A DNA stretch of 33,773 nucleotides from Bacilli bacterium (GCA_024408105.1 JAKSVG010000008.1:1-33773), one strand, 5' to 3'; positions 7,810 through 17,930 are shown, numbered from the stretch's first letter. Numbers and translations are program-made. Notes: a model not told the origin generated them from the letters alone.

Positions 7810-9528
7810 TTATTTGTTTTCTTCGAATAATTCTGGGAATTTTTCCTTGAAGTAATCGTAGATTGCGCTGTCGTGATATTCAACTGAATATTTCTTGATG
7901 AAGAATGCATAAGCGTTATTAATGTATGAATCCTTCGTTCCGAGTGTTGCTGCAATTTCTCTTGCAACTGTTTCAGTGAATAAATATCCTTCTTCTGGTC
8001 TATTAGCTACATAACCTTCGCTTCCATCAATATCGAGTTTTGATGTTGCAACAGCTTCAACAACTTCAACGATGTAATAACTACCTTCATTATACATAAT
8101 GTAGTTCAAATCATCGCCTGATTCGCTGACAGCTGGTGTTAAGTAATAATGACCATTAACGTATCTAACGTAATCAGATTGTTTGTATTCATATGTGGCT
8201 GGATCAATTGAATCAACTTCACGAGAAACAGAAATGTTGAATAAACGATTTCTAATTTCTTCTGGCAAATCAGTTAAGCCACCATTTTTAACGAACCAAC
8301 CATCTGTTGTGTAGTCAGATAATGCAAGTTCAGCAAGTTTTACTTTCAATCCTTCTTCGATTGTATGAGTGAAACTGCCTGTAAATTCTGAAATAGCTGT
8401 TTGTGCCTCTTCACTTGCATAACGTTTGTCAAGATTCTCTTGTGCGAGGGTGTATTTTTTCATCATTTGGCCGTATTGAGTTGCCTCGTACCAACCGCCT
8501 GTTGATTTTACTAAACCTGCACTTTCAAGAAGAGTCTCTTCTTCAGCTGTTAATGGAATGACTGTTCCGTCCGCATTAAGACCATGGAAACCTCTCCAAG
8601 CATTTGCGGCGATTTCGAAATCTGGAGTATTTGCTTCAATGTAGTTCTCAGCAAATGCTTTTAAGAGAGAACCTGGTAAATCTTTGAATTTTTCATCACG
8701 TGTTAATTTAATTACATTAACTTTACGTCCATATGCACGTCCGATAGTAGAATAGTTATTTCTTAAGAGATATTCTTCGACTAATTTATCTTTATAAATT
8801 GTTGGAATAAGTTTTCTCTCAATGTAATCATCATATCGACCGTCACTCAAGTGGATAAATGATGAAACATCTTCCTTTTTAAGTGATGGTGTTAGATAAC
8901 CACTGAACCATTCTTCCTTTGTTAAATCAATATCATACATTTCAGCAAAGTGAGCATATGCGAGTCTTTCTTCATGGAACATTCCAGTATCATCGTTGTA
9001 TGATTTTGAAACAATTTCATTATAGAAAGCTTCGTGAATCTTTTTATTTACAGCATTATAGAAGTCTTCAACTCTTTGTGCTTGAACCATTTCAGGTGTA
9101 ACTTGATGATCTGTTGTTGAGAATTTACTTGCAAGATATTCATCTTCAGTAATTTCTCCGCCATCAATTTGGATCTTGTTTTCGTGCACAAATATACCTT
9201 TATGTTTTTGAACATATTCAGCAAATTTGGTTTTATCACCTGATTCATGTACAGCTTTTAATTCTTTATATGTTCCAATTTGATCGTTAGCAACAATTTT
9301 GATGAAGTTATTTAACACATCATCTTTCTTACCTGTTGATATGCCATCATAGATGACACCCATGATATTGTCATAGACATCAACTTTTGTGTTGTCAGAG
9401 TCATTGACGACGATTGGTGATTCATAGTTTGCTGGAAGTGCTTCAACAGAATCACAACCTGCAAGAATAATCCCTGCGGATAACGCTAATAAGATAGCGG
9501 CTGTTTTCTTACCTGTTCTTGTTGTCAT
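7810..9528 (-). CDS. large lipoprotein of unknown function, partner of PrsA
   Basis: The mature protein is an extracytoplasmic lipoprotein: MTTRTGKKTAAILLALS gives a basic n-region and hydrophobic core, and LAGC is the lipobox with Cys near residue 25. Length is 572. ATG 9528 is chosen because GGAGG lies 8 nt upstream; an upstream in-frame ATG at 9585 would add 19 residues lacking a signal sequence. I see no parvulin motif and recognise no enzyme domain. The body is acidic and helical with aromatic-rich segments, and a late stretch GSYYIVEVVEAVATSKL loosely resembles the closing strand of a PrsA-type domain. It overlaps prsA by 20 bp and shares its terminator. Best guess: a diverged SurA/PrsA-like chaperone or substrate-binding partner; low certainty. 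Confidence 0.7.
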   Translation of the reverse strand: MTTRTGKKTAAILLALSAGIILAGCDSVEALPANYESPIVVNDSDNTKVDVYDNIMGVIYDGISTGKKDDVLNNFIKIVANDQIGTYKELKAVHESGDKTKFAEYVQKHKGIFVHENKIQIDGGEITEDEYLASKFSTTDHQVTPEMVQAQRVEDFYNAVNKKIHEAFYNEIVSKSYNDDTGMFHEERLAYAHFAEMYDIDLTKEEWFSGYLTPSLKKEDVSSFIHLSDGRYDDYIERKLIPTIYKDKLVEEYLLRNNYSTIGRAYGRKVNVIKLTRDEKFKDLPGSLLKAFAENYIEANTPDFEIAANAWRGFHGLNADGTVIPLTAEEETLLESAGLVKSTGGWYEATQYGQMMKKYTLAQENLDKRYASEEAQTAISEFTGSFTHTIEEGLKVKLAELALSDYTTDGWFVKNGGLTDLPEEIRNRLFNISVSREVDSIDPATYEYKQSDYVRYVNGHYYLTPAVSESGDDLNYIMYNEGSYYIVEVVEAVATSKLDIDGSEGYVANRPEEGYLFTETVAREIAATLGTKDSYINNAYAFFIKKYSVEYHDSAIYDYFKEKFPELFEENK

Positions 9529-11251
9529 AGCATTGTCCTCCATCTTCCCAATCAGCGCCTGTGTGAGTTTTAAATCCAATTGCACAAGCTTCTGGAATTA
9601 ATTTTTCTCTTTCAATTTTTTGGACACTTAAACTTTGTATATAGGTATTCCATGTCTTTTCCCATGCAATATCATCATCATAAAGTTTTTTGATTTTTGA
9701 GTTTAAAATCCATGTTTCAATTGCTGTTTTAAGTTTCTCGTCTTTGAATGAGATTTTCTCTTCTTCAAGATATTTAGAGAAGATTAATTTGTTTAAATCC
9801 TTATCAAAGTCTTTAATTTTTGATTGAACTGATTCAGCACGTGTTTTGTAATCTTTTGTTTCTTGATTAAAGAAGTTAACGTATGTTTGTTTTAATGAAC
9901 CATCATCATAATGTGGGAATTCCTTACCGGATTGTCCTGGATAGAATGTTGTGTAGTATTCAGATAATTTAACATCAGCAACTTCATCCACTAATGGTGT
10001 TCTTTCAACTACAATGAAGTGGATGCCTTGATAATCACTTGTTCCTGCACGTGAAACAAGTACTGGTAAGCCATCGCTTGTTCTTAAGATGTTTCCTAGG
10101 CCATCACTATGAGAATCCGAGAAATTAAATCCTGGAAGACTTGGGAATGATGTTGCATCTTGTCCTTTAACACCTTCAGGTGTAACAACTGCGACAGCAT
10201 GTTTATTTAAATATTTATTAAAGTAGACATTACGTGGGAAAAAGTTTGCATTACCATCGTTAACATCACGGTTTTTCTCGTCTTTTGTTAAGTCATTAAC
10301 TTCGTTAAGTTTGAGAAATACGCCATAAGGGATTTTTGCGATTTCATCAACGTTTGTTTCTGTTGCATTTTGGTAAAGATGCTTTATTTCACCAGACATA
10401 GCGATGTTTGATGATTCTGCAGATGCCTTTGTTGCATTGTTATAGATATTTTCGAATGCATAAACACCTAATTTGAATTCGTTAACAAAGCTTGTGTCTT
10501 TATCCATGATACCTAAATCACCAAAACTTGATGCGGAACCATCATCTGAATATTCCTGAGCGATTTTACCAAAAGATTTTGCTCCAGCTGCAAGTGAACT
10601 TGCAACGTCGTAAAGTTGGATTGCATCACTAGAATCGATTGTCCCGTTCCAAAAGTTTGTTGATCCTGTATCAGAAATTTTTACCAAGATATGGCGAACG
10701 TGATATGGAAGTTTATTATATAAATATCCTTCATATGTATTTCCTACAGTTGGTTTTGAATCACGAAGCAATTCTATATTGTTATCATAAAATTGATCGT
10801 TAAATTCTTTTAATTCCCTTTCATAGATGAAGTGTTCTAATAGTTCAGCTTCATCTTTGCAGCTATAACTTGAAAGTAATGCATTCCATTCATCATCATA
10901 GCTTGTTGAGTTTGTGTTGGCGTTTTCTTGTGCTTTAGATTTAACACCTTCCACATCATTTTTTGAGTTTTTCAATATTTCTGAGTATTTACTGTAACCG
11001 GCATTTTCTTTTGTAAAGTAGTTACGAACTATTGTTTTGTAAACACTATCAAACATTGTTGATACTTTGCTAGAGTCTTCATAATAACTTCCGAATAAAT
11101 CCTCGGCAGTGTAATTGAATACTTCTCCGGCAGAGTTCTTATAGGTTAAGATTGAACCATCTGGTGAATACTTGACTTCGTTACAACCTGCTAAGAGTGT
11201 GCAAGCCATAGCGGAGAAAGCAATCCCGAGAGTTAATTTTGATTTTTTCAT
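9509..11251 (-). CDS. prsA: PrsA-type foldase lipoprotein with parvulin PPIase domain
   Basis: MKKSKLTLGIAFSAMACTL followed by LAGC is a lipoprotein signal (lipid Cys near residue 23). An N-terminal helical chaperone-like region precedes a PpiC/parvulin domain from about residue 180: YHVRHILVKI, then FGKIAQEYSDDGSASSFGDL, and a separated closing segment YQGIHFIVVERTPL near 395. The domain is interrupted by an insertion of roughly 100 residues. At 580 residues it is about twice the size of Bacillus PrsA. The extreme C-terminus has two Cys (PEACAIG and GGQCYD). AAGG with a 7-nt spacer precedes the ATG; AGGAGG lies further up. PrsA folds secreted proteins at the membrane-wall interface. It heads a two-gene operon with the 572-residue lipoprotein. 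Confidence 0.85.
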   Translation of the reverse strand: MKKSKLTLGIAFSAMACTLLAGCNEVKYSPDGSILTYKNSAGEVFNYTAEDLFGSYYEDSSKVSTMFDSVYKTIVRNYFTKENAGYSKYSEILKNSKNDVEGVKSKAQENANTNSTSYDDEWNALLSSYSCKDEAELLEHFIYERELKEFNDQFYDNNIELLRDSKPTVGNTYEGYLYNKLPYHVRHILVKISDTGSTNFWNGTIDSSDAIQLYDVASSLAAGAKSFGKIAQEYSDDGSASSFGDLGIMDKDTSFVNEFKLGVYAFENIYNNATKASAESSNIAMSGEIKHLYQNATETNVDEIAKIPYGVFLKLNEVNDLTKDEKNRDVNDGNANFFPRNVYFNKYLNKHAVAVVTPEGVKGQDATSFPSLPGFNFSDSHSDGLGNILRTSDGLPVLVSRAGTSDYQGIHFIVVERTPLVDEVADVKLSEYYTTFYPGQSGKEFPHYDDGSLKQTYVNFFNQETKDYKTRAESVQSKIKDFDKDLNKLIFSKYLEEEKISFKDEKLKTAIETWILNSKIKKLYDDDIAWEKTWNTYIQSLSVQKIEREKLIPEACAIGFKTHTGADWEDGGQCYDNKNR

Positions 11252-11292
11252 ATTTAACCTTCTTTGCCTCCTTTTTCAAACATAGCGAGAGT

Positions 11293-11321
11293 ATTTTACA
11301 ACTTCTCTTGTATTAATACAA
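11293..11321 (-). promoter_or_regulatory. promoter of the prsA operon
   Basis: Reading the minus strand, TTGTAT (11321-11316), 17 nt, then TAAAAT (11298-11293). The predicted start is near 11286, leaving a leader of about 35 nt that holds AGGAGG and AAGG before the ATG at 11251. Confidence 0.65.
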
Positions 11322-11341
11322 TATGGATTTTAGAGTTTCGC

Positions 11342-11409
11342 AATAGATATATCTATTATTAGAAGAGCTTTTGTCTATTATATTAAATATTTCAAAGACT
11401 TTGTCTTTG
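11342..11409. promoter_or_regulatory. palindrome and inverted repeat between the divergent prsA and suf promoters
   Basis: AATAGATATATCTATT at 11342-11357 is a perfect 16-bp palindrome. CAAAGAC / GTCTTTG (11393-11399 and 11403-11409) is a 7-bp inverted repeat with a TTT loop. Both lie upstream of, not inside, the two predicted promoters. They could be operators; no regulator is recognised from the sequence. Confidence 0.4.
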
Positions 11410-11430
11410 CATTAAAATTTATCGTTTTAT

Positions 11431-11459
11431 TTGAAGTAGTTTTTTCTTTTCGTTAGAAT
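11431..11459 (+). promoter_or_regulatory. promoter of the suf operon
   Basis: TTGAAG at 11431-11436, a 17-nt spacer, TAGAAT at 11454-11459. The start would be near 11466, giving a leader of about 18 nt with AAGGAG (11471-11476) before the sufC ATG at 11484. Confidence 0.7.
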
Positions 11460-11483
11460 AGTGTAGATTTAAGGAGAAAATGT

Positions 11484-12302
11484 ATGCCAACACTTGAAAT
11501 CAAAGATCTCCACGTTAGTGTAAAAGATAAGGAAATACTTAAAGGATTATCCCTAAAAATAGATTCGTTACAAACGATTGCCTTATTAGGTCCGAATGGA
11601 AACGGAAAGTCCACATTACTTCAAACAATTATGGGAAACCCAAATTATGTTGTTACAAAAGGACAAATTTTGTTTGATGGACACGACATAACGAATTTAG
11701 AAGTTAATGAAAGATCAAAACTTGGAATCTTTTTAGGCATGCAATATCCAAGTGAGGTTCCAGGAGTTAATAATTCAGATTTTTTGAAAGCAAGTTTAAA
11801 CGCTCATAGGGAAAAACCTGTATCACTTTTTGAATTTTATAAAGTTTTAAACAATGCATACGAAAGAACCAATATACCTTTTGAATTAAGTAATAGAAAT
11901 CTTAATGAAGGATTTTCGGGCGGAGAAAAAAAGAAAAATGAAATTCTTCAAATGCTAGTTTTAAATCCATCTCTCGTTATGCTTGATGAAATTGATTCAG
12001 GTCTTGATGTCGATGCAGTTCAAGTTGTTGCTAAAATTCTATCCGAAGAGCAAAGCAAAAGAGGTTTTTTAATTGTTTCTCACTATGCTCGTCTTTATGA
12101 AATGATTAATGTTGATAGAGTGATTATTTTAGTTAATGGAAAAATTGTCATGGATGGAGGCAAAGAATTAATTAACAAAATTGATTCAGAAGGCTATGAA
12201 TGGTTAAAGAAATCTGCTGGTATTGAATTCGATAAAAATGAGAAGATGAATCAGGTGTCAATTGGGACCTGTGCCACAAAGGAAATTTTGAAGGGAAAAT
12301 AA
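11484..12302 (+). CDS. sufC: Fe-S assembly ATPase SufC
   Basis: SufC is the ABC-type ATPase that drives the SufBCD scaffold. Walker A is LLGPNGNGKSTLL near residue 35, the signature is GFSGGEKKKNEILQ, Walker B is LVMLDEIDSG, and the switch His is in IVSHYARL. GLDVDAVQVVA is typical of SufC rather than transporter ATPases, and the protein is cytoplasmic with no membrane domain beside it. Length is 272, with about 20 residues beyond the usual C-terminus. AAGGAG lies 7 nt before the ATG. It opens the operon and overlaps sufD by one base. Confidence 0.96.
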   Translation: MPTLEIKDLHVSVKDKEILKGLSLKIDSLQTIALLGPNGNGKSTLLQTIMGNPNYVVTKGQILFDGHDITNLEVNERSKLGIFLGMQYPSEVPGVNNSDFLKASLNAHREKPVSLFEFYKVLNNAYERTNIPFELSNRNLNEGFSGGEKKKNEILQMLVLNPSLVMLDEIDSGLDVDAVQVVAKILSEEQSKRGFLIVSHYARLYEMINVDRVIILVNGKIVMDGGKELINKIDSEGYEWLKKSAGIEFDKNEKMNQVSIGTCATKEILKGK

Positions 12303-13003
12303 TGGAAAAAATCATCAAAATTGTAGGCGAAAATAAAGAGATTGAAATGAGTGAATTAACCGATCTTAATCTCTCTCTTTTTGATGGTGCTACTTTAACT
12401 TTAAAATTGCTAAAATTAGATGATTCAAAAGATATAAAAATCTCTGCAAAAGTTGGACAAAATTCACATTTGGTCGTATTTTTTGCGGATTTTTCTAAAC
12501 GTGATATTTTATTAAAATCAGATATTCATTTAATAGAAGAAAACGCATCATGCGAGTGGCATTTAGCAAGTCTTTCTTCAGCTACATCTATTAAGCATTT
12601 TGACGTGTCTTTTTATCATAATGTTGGAAGTACTAAGGCGCTGATGGATAATTACGGTGTTGCTCGTGACAAATCTAAGATTGTTTTTTCTGGTGTAAAT
12701 CATATAAAAAATGGTTCAAAAAAATCAATTACGAATCAGGTTGCAAAAATCATTGTATTTGATAAGGATTCTATTGGTGTTGCTTCACCTATTTTACGCA
12801 TTGATGAGAATGATGTCTCAGCAAGTCACTCAGCAAGTGTTGGACAATTAAATTCTGATCATATGTTTTATCTAATGTCACGTGGATTAAATAAAAATGA
12901 AGCGCGCGAATTAATCACGCGCGGTTATTTACAACCTATTAGTGAAAAGTTTTCTATTGAAAACAAAAGCAAAATCGAAATCGCAATTAAGGAGGCTTTA
13001 TAA
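12302..13003 (+). CDS. sufD: SufD-type Fe-S scaffold subunit, short form
   Basis: SufD pairs with SufB and SufC to build Fe-S clusters. The C-terminal half carries the SufBD core signatures: NHIKNGSKKSITNQVAK and, near residue 175, DVSASHSASVGQLNSDHM with MFYLMSRGLNKNEARELI. At 233 residues it is little more than half of a typical SufD (about 430): the N-terminal helical domain is missing and only the beta-helix core and C-terminal helices remain. Both reading-frame ends overlap neighbours by one base, so it is an intact short gene and not a fragment. Position between sufC and sufS is canonical for Bacillota. Confidence 0.9.
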   Translation: MEKIIKIVGENKEIEMSELTDLNLSLFDGATLTLKLLKLDDSKDIKISAKVGQNSHLVVFFADFSKRDILLKSDIHLIEENASCEWHLASLSSATSIKHFDVSFYHNVGSTKALMDNYGVARDKSKIVFSGVNHIKNGSKKSITNQVAKIIVFDKDSIGVASPILRIDENDVSASHSASVGQLNSDHMFYLMSRGLNKNEARELITRGYLQPISEKFSIENKSKIEIAIKEAL

Positions 13004-14235
13004 TGTTAGACCCTTATAAACTTAGAAAAGATTTTCAAATGTTTCGAAATAAAACTCAAATGCAAGAGCATGACCTTGTGTTTTTAGATAATGCATCTAC
13101 TACATTTAAGCCTGATTGCGTTGTTGAAGCGGTTGACCAATATTTATTAAATGAAACATCTAATACTCATAGAGGTGATTATGATCTTTGCTATAACGCT
13201 GATGTAAAAGTTGAAAATGCTAGAAAAAGCATATCAAAATTTATTGGTGCGAATGAAAATGAGATTGTTTTTACAAGTGGTACATCAATGTCAATTAACT
13301 TGATAGCCTATGGCTATGCAGGAAAATACTTAACTAGCGAAGATGAAATATTAATTACTCAAGCAGAACATGCATCTAATGTTTTACCTTGGTTTAAAGT
13401 TCATGAAATTACTGGTTGCAAAATAGATTATATTCCTCTTGATAAGGATGGGAGATTAAGTCCAGTTAGTGTTGAAAAGGCTATTACAAAAAATACAAAA
13501 ATAATTGCTGTTGCTCAAGTCACTAATGTTCTTGGGTTTGTTATTGATGTTAAAGAGATTTGCAAAATCGCACACAAACATGGAGTTTTGGTTGTTTGCG
13601 ATGGCGCTCAATCGGTTCCACATATGAATGTTAATGTGAAAGATTTGGATGTTGATTTCCTTAGTTTTTCCGGTCATAAAGTTTGCGGTCCTACAGGCAT
13701 TGGGGTTTTGTATGGTAAATATGAACTTCTTGAAAAGATGGACCCATTAATGAGTGGTGGGGGAATGAATGCTAAATTCGATATGTGCGGTGATGTTAAA
13801 TACTTAAATCCACCTTCTAAGTTTGAAGCAGGAACAATGAACATTGAAGGAATTTATGGTTTAAAAGCTGCAGTTGAATATGTTGATAAAATCGGCAGAA
13901 ATAACATTGCAGAATATGAAACGCATTTAAGAAAGTATATGATTAAAAAAATGCGCGAAGTTCCAAATATCATTATATATAATGAAAATGCGGATGCAGG
14001 TATCATTACATTTAATGTCAAAGGTGTCTTTGCTCAAGATTTAGCGACATACTTAAATAGTAAAGGAATAGCTATTAGAAGCGGACAACATTGCGCGAAA
14101 ATTTTGATTACGTTTTTACATGAGGTTGCTACATGTAGAGCCTCAATATATTTTTACACTACAAAAGAAGATATTGATGCATTTGTCGATGCATTAAAGA
14201 AAGGTGGTGACTATCTCGATGCCTATTTCGCTTAG
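13003..14235 (+). CDS. sufS: cysteine desulfurase SufS
   Basis: SufS removes sulfur from cysteine as an enzyme persulfide. VFLDNASTTFKPD is the class V aminotransferase start, NTHRGDYDL and ITQAEHASNVLPW are family signatures, the PLP Lys is about residue 226 in SFSGHKVCGP, and the catalytic Cys is about 364 in RSGQHCAK, the short-loop group II form that hands sulfur to SufU. Length is 410. GGAGG lies upstream of the ATG. The last 17 bases contain the sufU start. A Cys-rich stretch outside the active site (MCGDVK) is unremarkable. Confidence 0.95.
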   Translation: MLDPYKLRKDFQMFRNKTQMQEHDLVFLDNASTTFKPDCVVEAVDQYLLNETSNTHRGDYDLCYNADVKVENARKSISKFIGANENEIVFTSGTSMSINLIAYGYAGKYLTSEDEILITQAEHASNVLPWFKVHEITGCKIDYIPLDKDGRLSPVSVEKAITKNTKIIAVAQVTNVLGFVIDVKEICKIAHKHGVLVVCDGAQSVPHMNVNVKDLDVDFLSFSGHKVCGPTGIGVLYGKYELLEKMDPLMSGGGMNAKFDMCGDVKYLNPPSKFEAGTMNIEGIYGLKAAVEYVDKIGRNNIAEYETHLRKYMIKKMREVPNIIIYNENADAGIITFNVKGVFAQDLATYLNSKGIAIRSGQHCAKILITFLHEVATCRASIYFYTTKEDIDAFVDALKKGGDYLDAYFA

Positions 14236-14662
14236 TCCTCAAATGATGAGACAAATTATTATGGATCATTATGAAAATCCACAATTTAAAAAAACTCCAG
14301 AAGATATCAGTAAATATAAAACCATCAATATGAATTCAACCAATTGTATTGATGATATTAATATTTATGTATTGGTAGAAAATGAGATAGTTAAAGAATG
14401 CTACTTTGATGGTGTTGCATGCACAATTTCAACTGCATCTACTGATATTATGTGTTCTCTTGTTATAGGAAAATCCTATAAAGAGTCATTGTATATTATC
14501 GAACAATTCAAACATATGATTCATGAAGAAGAATATGATGATTCTGTATTAGATGAAGCAATTGTGTTTATGAACACATCGAAACAAGCAGCAAGAATTA
14601 AATGCGCAACGATAGGATGGGATGGTCTTGAAGATATCATTTGTCATGATCACAAACATTAA
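14219..14662 (+). CDS. sufU: zinc-dependent sulfurtransferase SufU
   Basis: SufU accepts persulfide sulfur from SufS and passes it on. The zinc ligands are all present: C43 and D45 (NCIDD), C68 (GVACTIS) and C129 (RIKCATIGW). Length is 147 residues. I chose ATG 14219 over the upstream GTGs at 14204/14207 because AAGGTGGTGA (14201-14210) is a one-mismatch match to a full ribosome site and ends 8 nt before this ATG. The gene begins inside the end of sufS. A His-rich tail (CHDHKH) follows the core and might add metal affinity. Confidence 0.92.
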   Translation: MPISLSPQMMRQIIMDHYENPQFKKTPEDISKYKTINMNSTNCIDDINIYVLVENEIVKECYFDGVACTISTASTDIMCSLVIGKSYKESLYIIEQFKHMIHEEEYDDSVLDEAIVFMNTSKQAARIKCATIGWDGLEDIICHDHKH

Positions 14663-14664
14663 TT

Positions 14665-16059
14665 ATGAAAAAAGATTTTGTTAATGAAGAATATAAATAT
14701 GGATTCAAGGACAAAGATGTCTCTGTTTTAAATACAGGCAAGGGTCTTTCTGAAGATGTAGTTCGCGAAATTTCTAAATTGAAAAATGAACCGAATTGGA
14801 TGCTTGAATTCAGGCTTAAAGCTTATAAAGCTTTTCTTGAATTACCAATGCCTTCATTTGGCCCAGATTTATCATTCTTAGATTTTGGTTCATATACATA
14901 TTTTATTAGACCTAGCCAAAAGGTTGAAAAAGATTGGGATAATGTTCCAGAAACAATTAAGAACACATTTCAAAAACTCGGAATTCCTGAAGCTGAGCAA
15001 AAATATTTATCTGGTGTTACAACTCAATATGAAAGCGAAGCTGTTTATCATAACATGCTTAAAGAAGTTGAAGATAAAGGCGTAATCTTTTTATCAACTG
15101 ACCAAGCTTTAAAGGTTTGCCCTGAAATTGTAAAAAAATATTTCAATACTGTTGTGCCATATAAAGATAACAAATTTGCAGCATTAAATGGTGCTGTTTG
15201 GTCTGGTGGATCATTTATATACGTTCCTAAAGGTGTTGTTTTAGATAAACCACTTCAAAGTTATTTTAGGATCAATAATGAAAAAAGTGGGCAGTTTGAA
15301 AGAACATTAATTATTGTTGATGAAGGTGCATCTGTTCATTATGTTGAAGGCTGCACTGCACCTATATATAGCAAAGATTCTTTACATGCAGCTGTTGTAG
15401 AAATTGTAGTTTTAAAGGACGCAAAATGTCGTTATTCAACTGTGCAAAATTGGTCTACTAACATAGTTAATCTTGTCACAAAGCGAGCATTAGTTAAAGA
15501 AAATGGACAAATGGATTGGATCGATGGAAATATCGGCAGTCAAACTAATATGAAATATCCAGCTTGTATACTTGCTGGAGAAGGTGCAAGAGGTAATTGC
15601 ATTTCAATTGCTGTTGCCGGGAAAGGCCAATATCAAGATGCTGGTGCAAGAATGATACATCTTGCTAGCAATACTTCCTCAACAATTATTTCAAAATCAA
15701 TTGTAAAGAATGGCGGAGTCGCGAATTACCGTGGCACTGTTCGACACGTGAAAAATGCAGTCAATTGTAAAAGCCATGTTGAATGCGATACTTTGATACT
15801 TGATGATATTTCTAAAAGTGATACGATACCAACTAATATGGTAATGAACAATAGTTCATTTATTGAACATGAGGCAACAGTTAGCAAAATTAATGAAGAT
15901 CAACTTTTCTATTTAATGTCTCGTGGCATTTCTAGAAAGGATGCGACTCAAATGATTATAATGGGATTTATTGAACCATTTTCAAAGGAACTTCCAATGG
16001 AATATGCTGTTGAATTAAATCAACTCATTAAAATGGATATGGATGGTAGCATTGGATGA
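14665..16059 (+). CDS. sufB: Fe-S scaffold SufB
   Basis: SufB is the scaffold on which the nascent cluster forms. At 464 residues it is full length, unlike SufD here. [18 protein letters not shown], the conserved Cys in [10 protein letters not shown], and the acidic/His pair in [18 protein letters not shown] match the SufB sulfur path and SufD interface. No ribosome site is obvious in the 2-nt gap after sufU, so translation probably depends on coupling. Its TGA stop overlaps the mnmG start (ATGA), tying tRNA modification to the suf transcript. Confidence 0.96.
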   Translation: MKKDFVNEEYKYGFKDKDVSVLNTGKGLSEDVVREISKLKNEPNWMLEFRLKAYKAFLELPMPSFGPDLSFLDFGSYTYFIRPSQKVEKDWDNVPETIKNTFQKLGIPEAEQKYLSGVTTQYESEAVYHNMLKEVEDKGVIFLSTDQALKVCPEIVKKYFNTVVPYKDNKFAALNGAVWSGGSFIYVPKGVVLDKPLQSYFRINNEKSGQFERTLIIVDEGASVHYVEGCTAPIYSKDSLHAAVVEIVVLKDAKCRYSTVQNWSTNIVNLVTKRALVKENGQMDWIDGNIGSQTNMKYPACILAGEGARGNCISIAVAGKGQYQDAGARMIHLASNTSSTIISKSIVKNGGVANYRGTVRHVKNAVNCKSHVECDTLILDDISKSDTIPTNMVMNNSSFIEHEATVSKINEDQLFYLMSRGISRKDATQMIIMGFIEPFSKELPMEYAVELNQLIKMDMDGSIG

Positions 16060-17930
16060 TAAAAAAATACGATGTAATAGTAGTTGGTGGTGGTCATGCG
16101 GGTGTCGAAGCTTGTGCTGCGAGCGCTCACATGGGTCTTTCTACATTACTTATTACATTAAACAAGAAAATGATATCAAACATGCCGTGCAATCCTTCTA
16201 TTGGAGGATCCGCGAAAGGCATTGTTGTCCGTGAAGTAGATGCACTTGGCGGAATGATGGGTATTGCAGCAGATTATGATTACCTTCAAATAAAGATGTT
16301 AAATACCGGAAAAGGCCCAGGAGTTCAATGCTTAAGAGCGCAAGAAGACAAATTCAATTATCCAAAACATATGCAGGATTTGCTGGGAAAAATTGATAAT
16401 TTGTCGATAATTGAAGGACATGTTGTCGATTTATTACATGATGAGAACGTTATTAATGGAGTCGTTTTAGAAGGCGGAGAAAAGATATTATCGAAAGCAG
16501 TTATTATTGCTACAGGAACTTATATGGAAGGTGCCATATTAAGAGGCAATAATGTCACTTCCGGTGGACCTGATGGAGAAAAACCATCGATTGGTTTATC
16601 AAAAGCTCTTCAAAAATTAGGCATAGAAATTATTAGATTTAAAACCGGTACGCCTCCTAGAATCAAAAAGTCATCGATTGATTTTTCAAACGCATCAATT
16701 CAACCTGGCATGGAAGGGAAGCTAGCATTTTCATATGAAACTAAATCTTTCATTCCATTAAAAAATCAATTACCTTGCTGGCTTATTTATTCAAATGAAA
16801 TAACTCACGATATAATTCGTTCTAATTTAGATAAAACAGCAACTTATAATGGTCTTCAAACTGGTGTTGGACCTAGATATTGTCCATCTATAGAAAGCAA
16901 GGTCATGACATTTAAAGACAAAACGCGACATCAATTATTCTTAGAACCAGAATTTAAAGATGGTGAGTCTATTTATTTACAAGGCTTCTCGACTGCAATG
17001 AGAGAAGATATTCAAGAACAAATGGTACATTCACTAAAAGGTCTTGAACATGCCGAATTCTTAAAATATGCTTATGCAATTGAATATGATGCTTTAGTTC
17101 CTACACAATTTGATTTAACTCTTCGAGTTAAGAAATTTAAAGGATTATATGGTGCTGGTCAAATTTGTGGAACATCTGGATATGAAGAAGCTGCTGGTCT
17201 AGGCTTAGTTGCTGGTATTAATGCCGCATTATATGTGTTAGGAAAAGAACCATTTATTTTGAAACGAAATGAGTCATATATAGGCGTTATGATTGATGAT
17301 ATTGTGACTAAAGGTACAAATGAGCCATATCGTTTGCTCTCCTCTAGAGCAGAATATCGTCTCTTGCTTAGACATGATAATGCTGACTTAAGACTAACGC
17401 CTTATGGATATAAGTTAGGACTTATTAGCGAAGATCGTTTTCAAAGATTTACTAAGAAAAACGAGAATGTTGCTAAAGCAACTGAGATTCTTAGATCTAT
17501 TCACTTAGGAACAAGTAAAAAGGTCACTGATTATCTTCTTAGTAAGGGCTTGGAACCATTAAACGCAGGAGTCAGCGGTGTTGAATTTCTAAAAAGACCA
17601 AATGTTCATTATGAACATCTTCTCGCATTAGTGCCAGAACTTAATGATATTGAACTAGATTACATTGGTATTAATCAACTTGAAGTTGGTATTAAATATG
17701 AAGGCTATATTAGACGCGAGCAAGAAGAAGCAAATTCATTTGCTAAATTTGAAGATTATAAACTGAGTGATGATATTGATTATTTAAATATGAATGGCCT
17801 AGCTCTTGAAGCTCGTCAAAAACTTGATAAGGTTCGTCCTTTAACAGTTGGACAAGCCGCTCGAATTTCAGGTGTTAATCCTAGTGATATATCGATACTT
17901 ATATTACAGTTAAAGAAAGAACAAAGATGA
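16056..17930 (+). CDS. mnmG: tRNA uridine-5-carboxymethylaminomethyl synthesis enzyme MnmG
   Basis: MnmG, with MnmE, installs the cmnm5 group on U34 of certain tRNAs using FAD, NADH and methylene-tetrahydrofolate. The FAD motif is [19 protein letters not shown] at residues 9-27; [30 protein letters not shown] and [13 protein letters not shown] are GidA signatures, and [16 protein letters not shown] marks the tRNA-binding C-terminal region. Length is 624, as usual. It overlaps sufB by 4 nt and rsmG by 4 nt. mnmE is not in the window, although mnmG often sits next to it near the replication origin. The thiolation that completes cmnm5s2U needs sulfur mobilised by cysteine desulfurases. Confidence 0.96.
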   Translation: MIKKYDVIVVGGGHAGVEACAASAHMGLSTLLITLNKKMISNMPCNPSIGGSAKGIVVREVDALGGMMGIAADYDYLQIKMLNTGKGPGVQCLRAQEDKFNYPKHMQDLLGKIDNLSIIEGHVVDLLHDENVINGVVLEGGEKILSKAVIIATGTYMEGAILRGNNVTSGGPDGEKPSIGLSKALQKLGIEIIRFKTGTPPRIKKSSIDFSNASIQPGMEGKLAFSYETKSFIPLKNQLPCWLIYSNEITHDIIRSNLDKTATYNGLQTGVGPRYCPSIESKVMTFKDKTRHQLFLEPEFKDGESIYLQGFSTAMREDIQEQMVHSLKGLEHAEFLKYAYAIEYDALVPTQFDLTLRVKKFKGLYGAGQICGTSGYEEAAGLGLVAGINAALYVLGKEPFILKRNESYIGVMIDDIVTKGTNEPYRLLSSRAEYRLLLRHDNADLRLTPYGYKLGLISEDRFQRFTKKNENVAKATEILRSIHLGTSKKVTDYLLSKGLEPLNAGVSGVEFLKRPNVHYEHLLALVPELNDIELDYIGINQLEVGIKYEGYIRREQEEANSFAKFEDYKLSDDIDYLNMNGLALEARQKLDKVRPLTVGQAARISGVNPSDISILILQLKKEQR

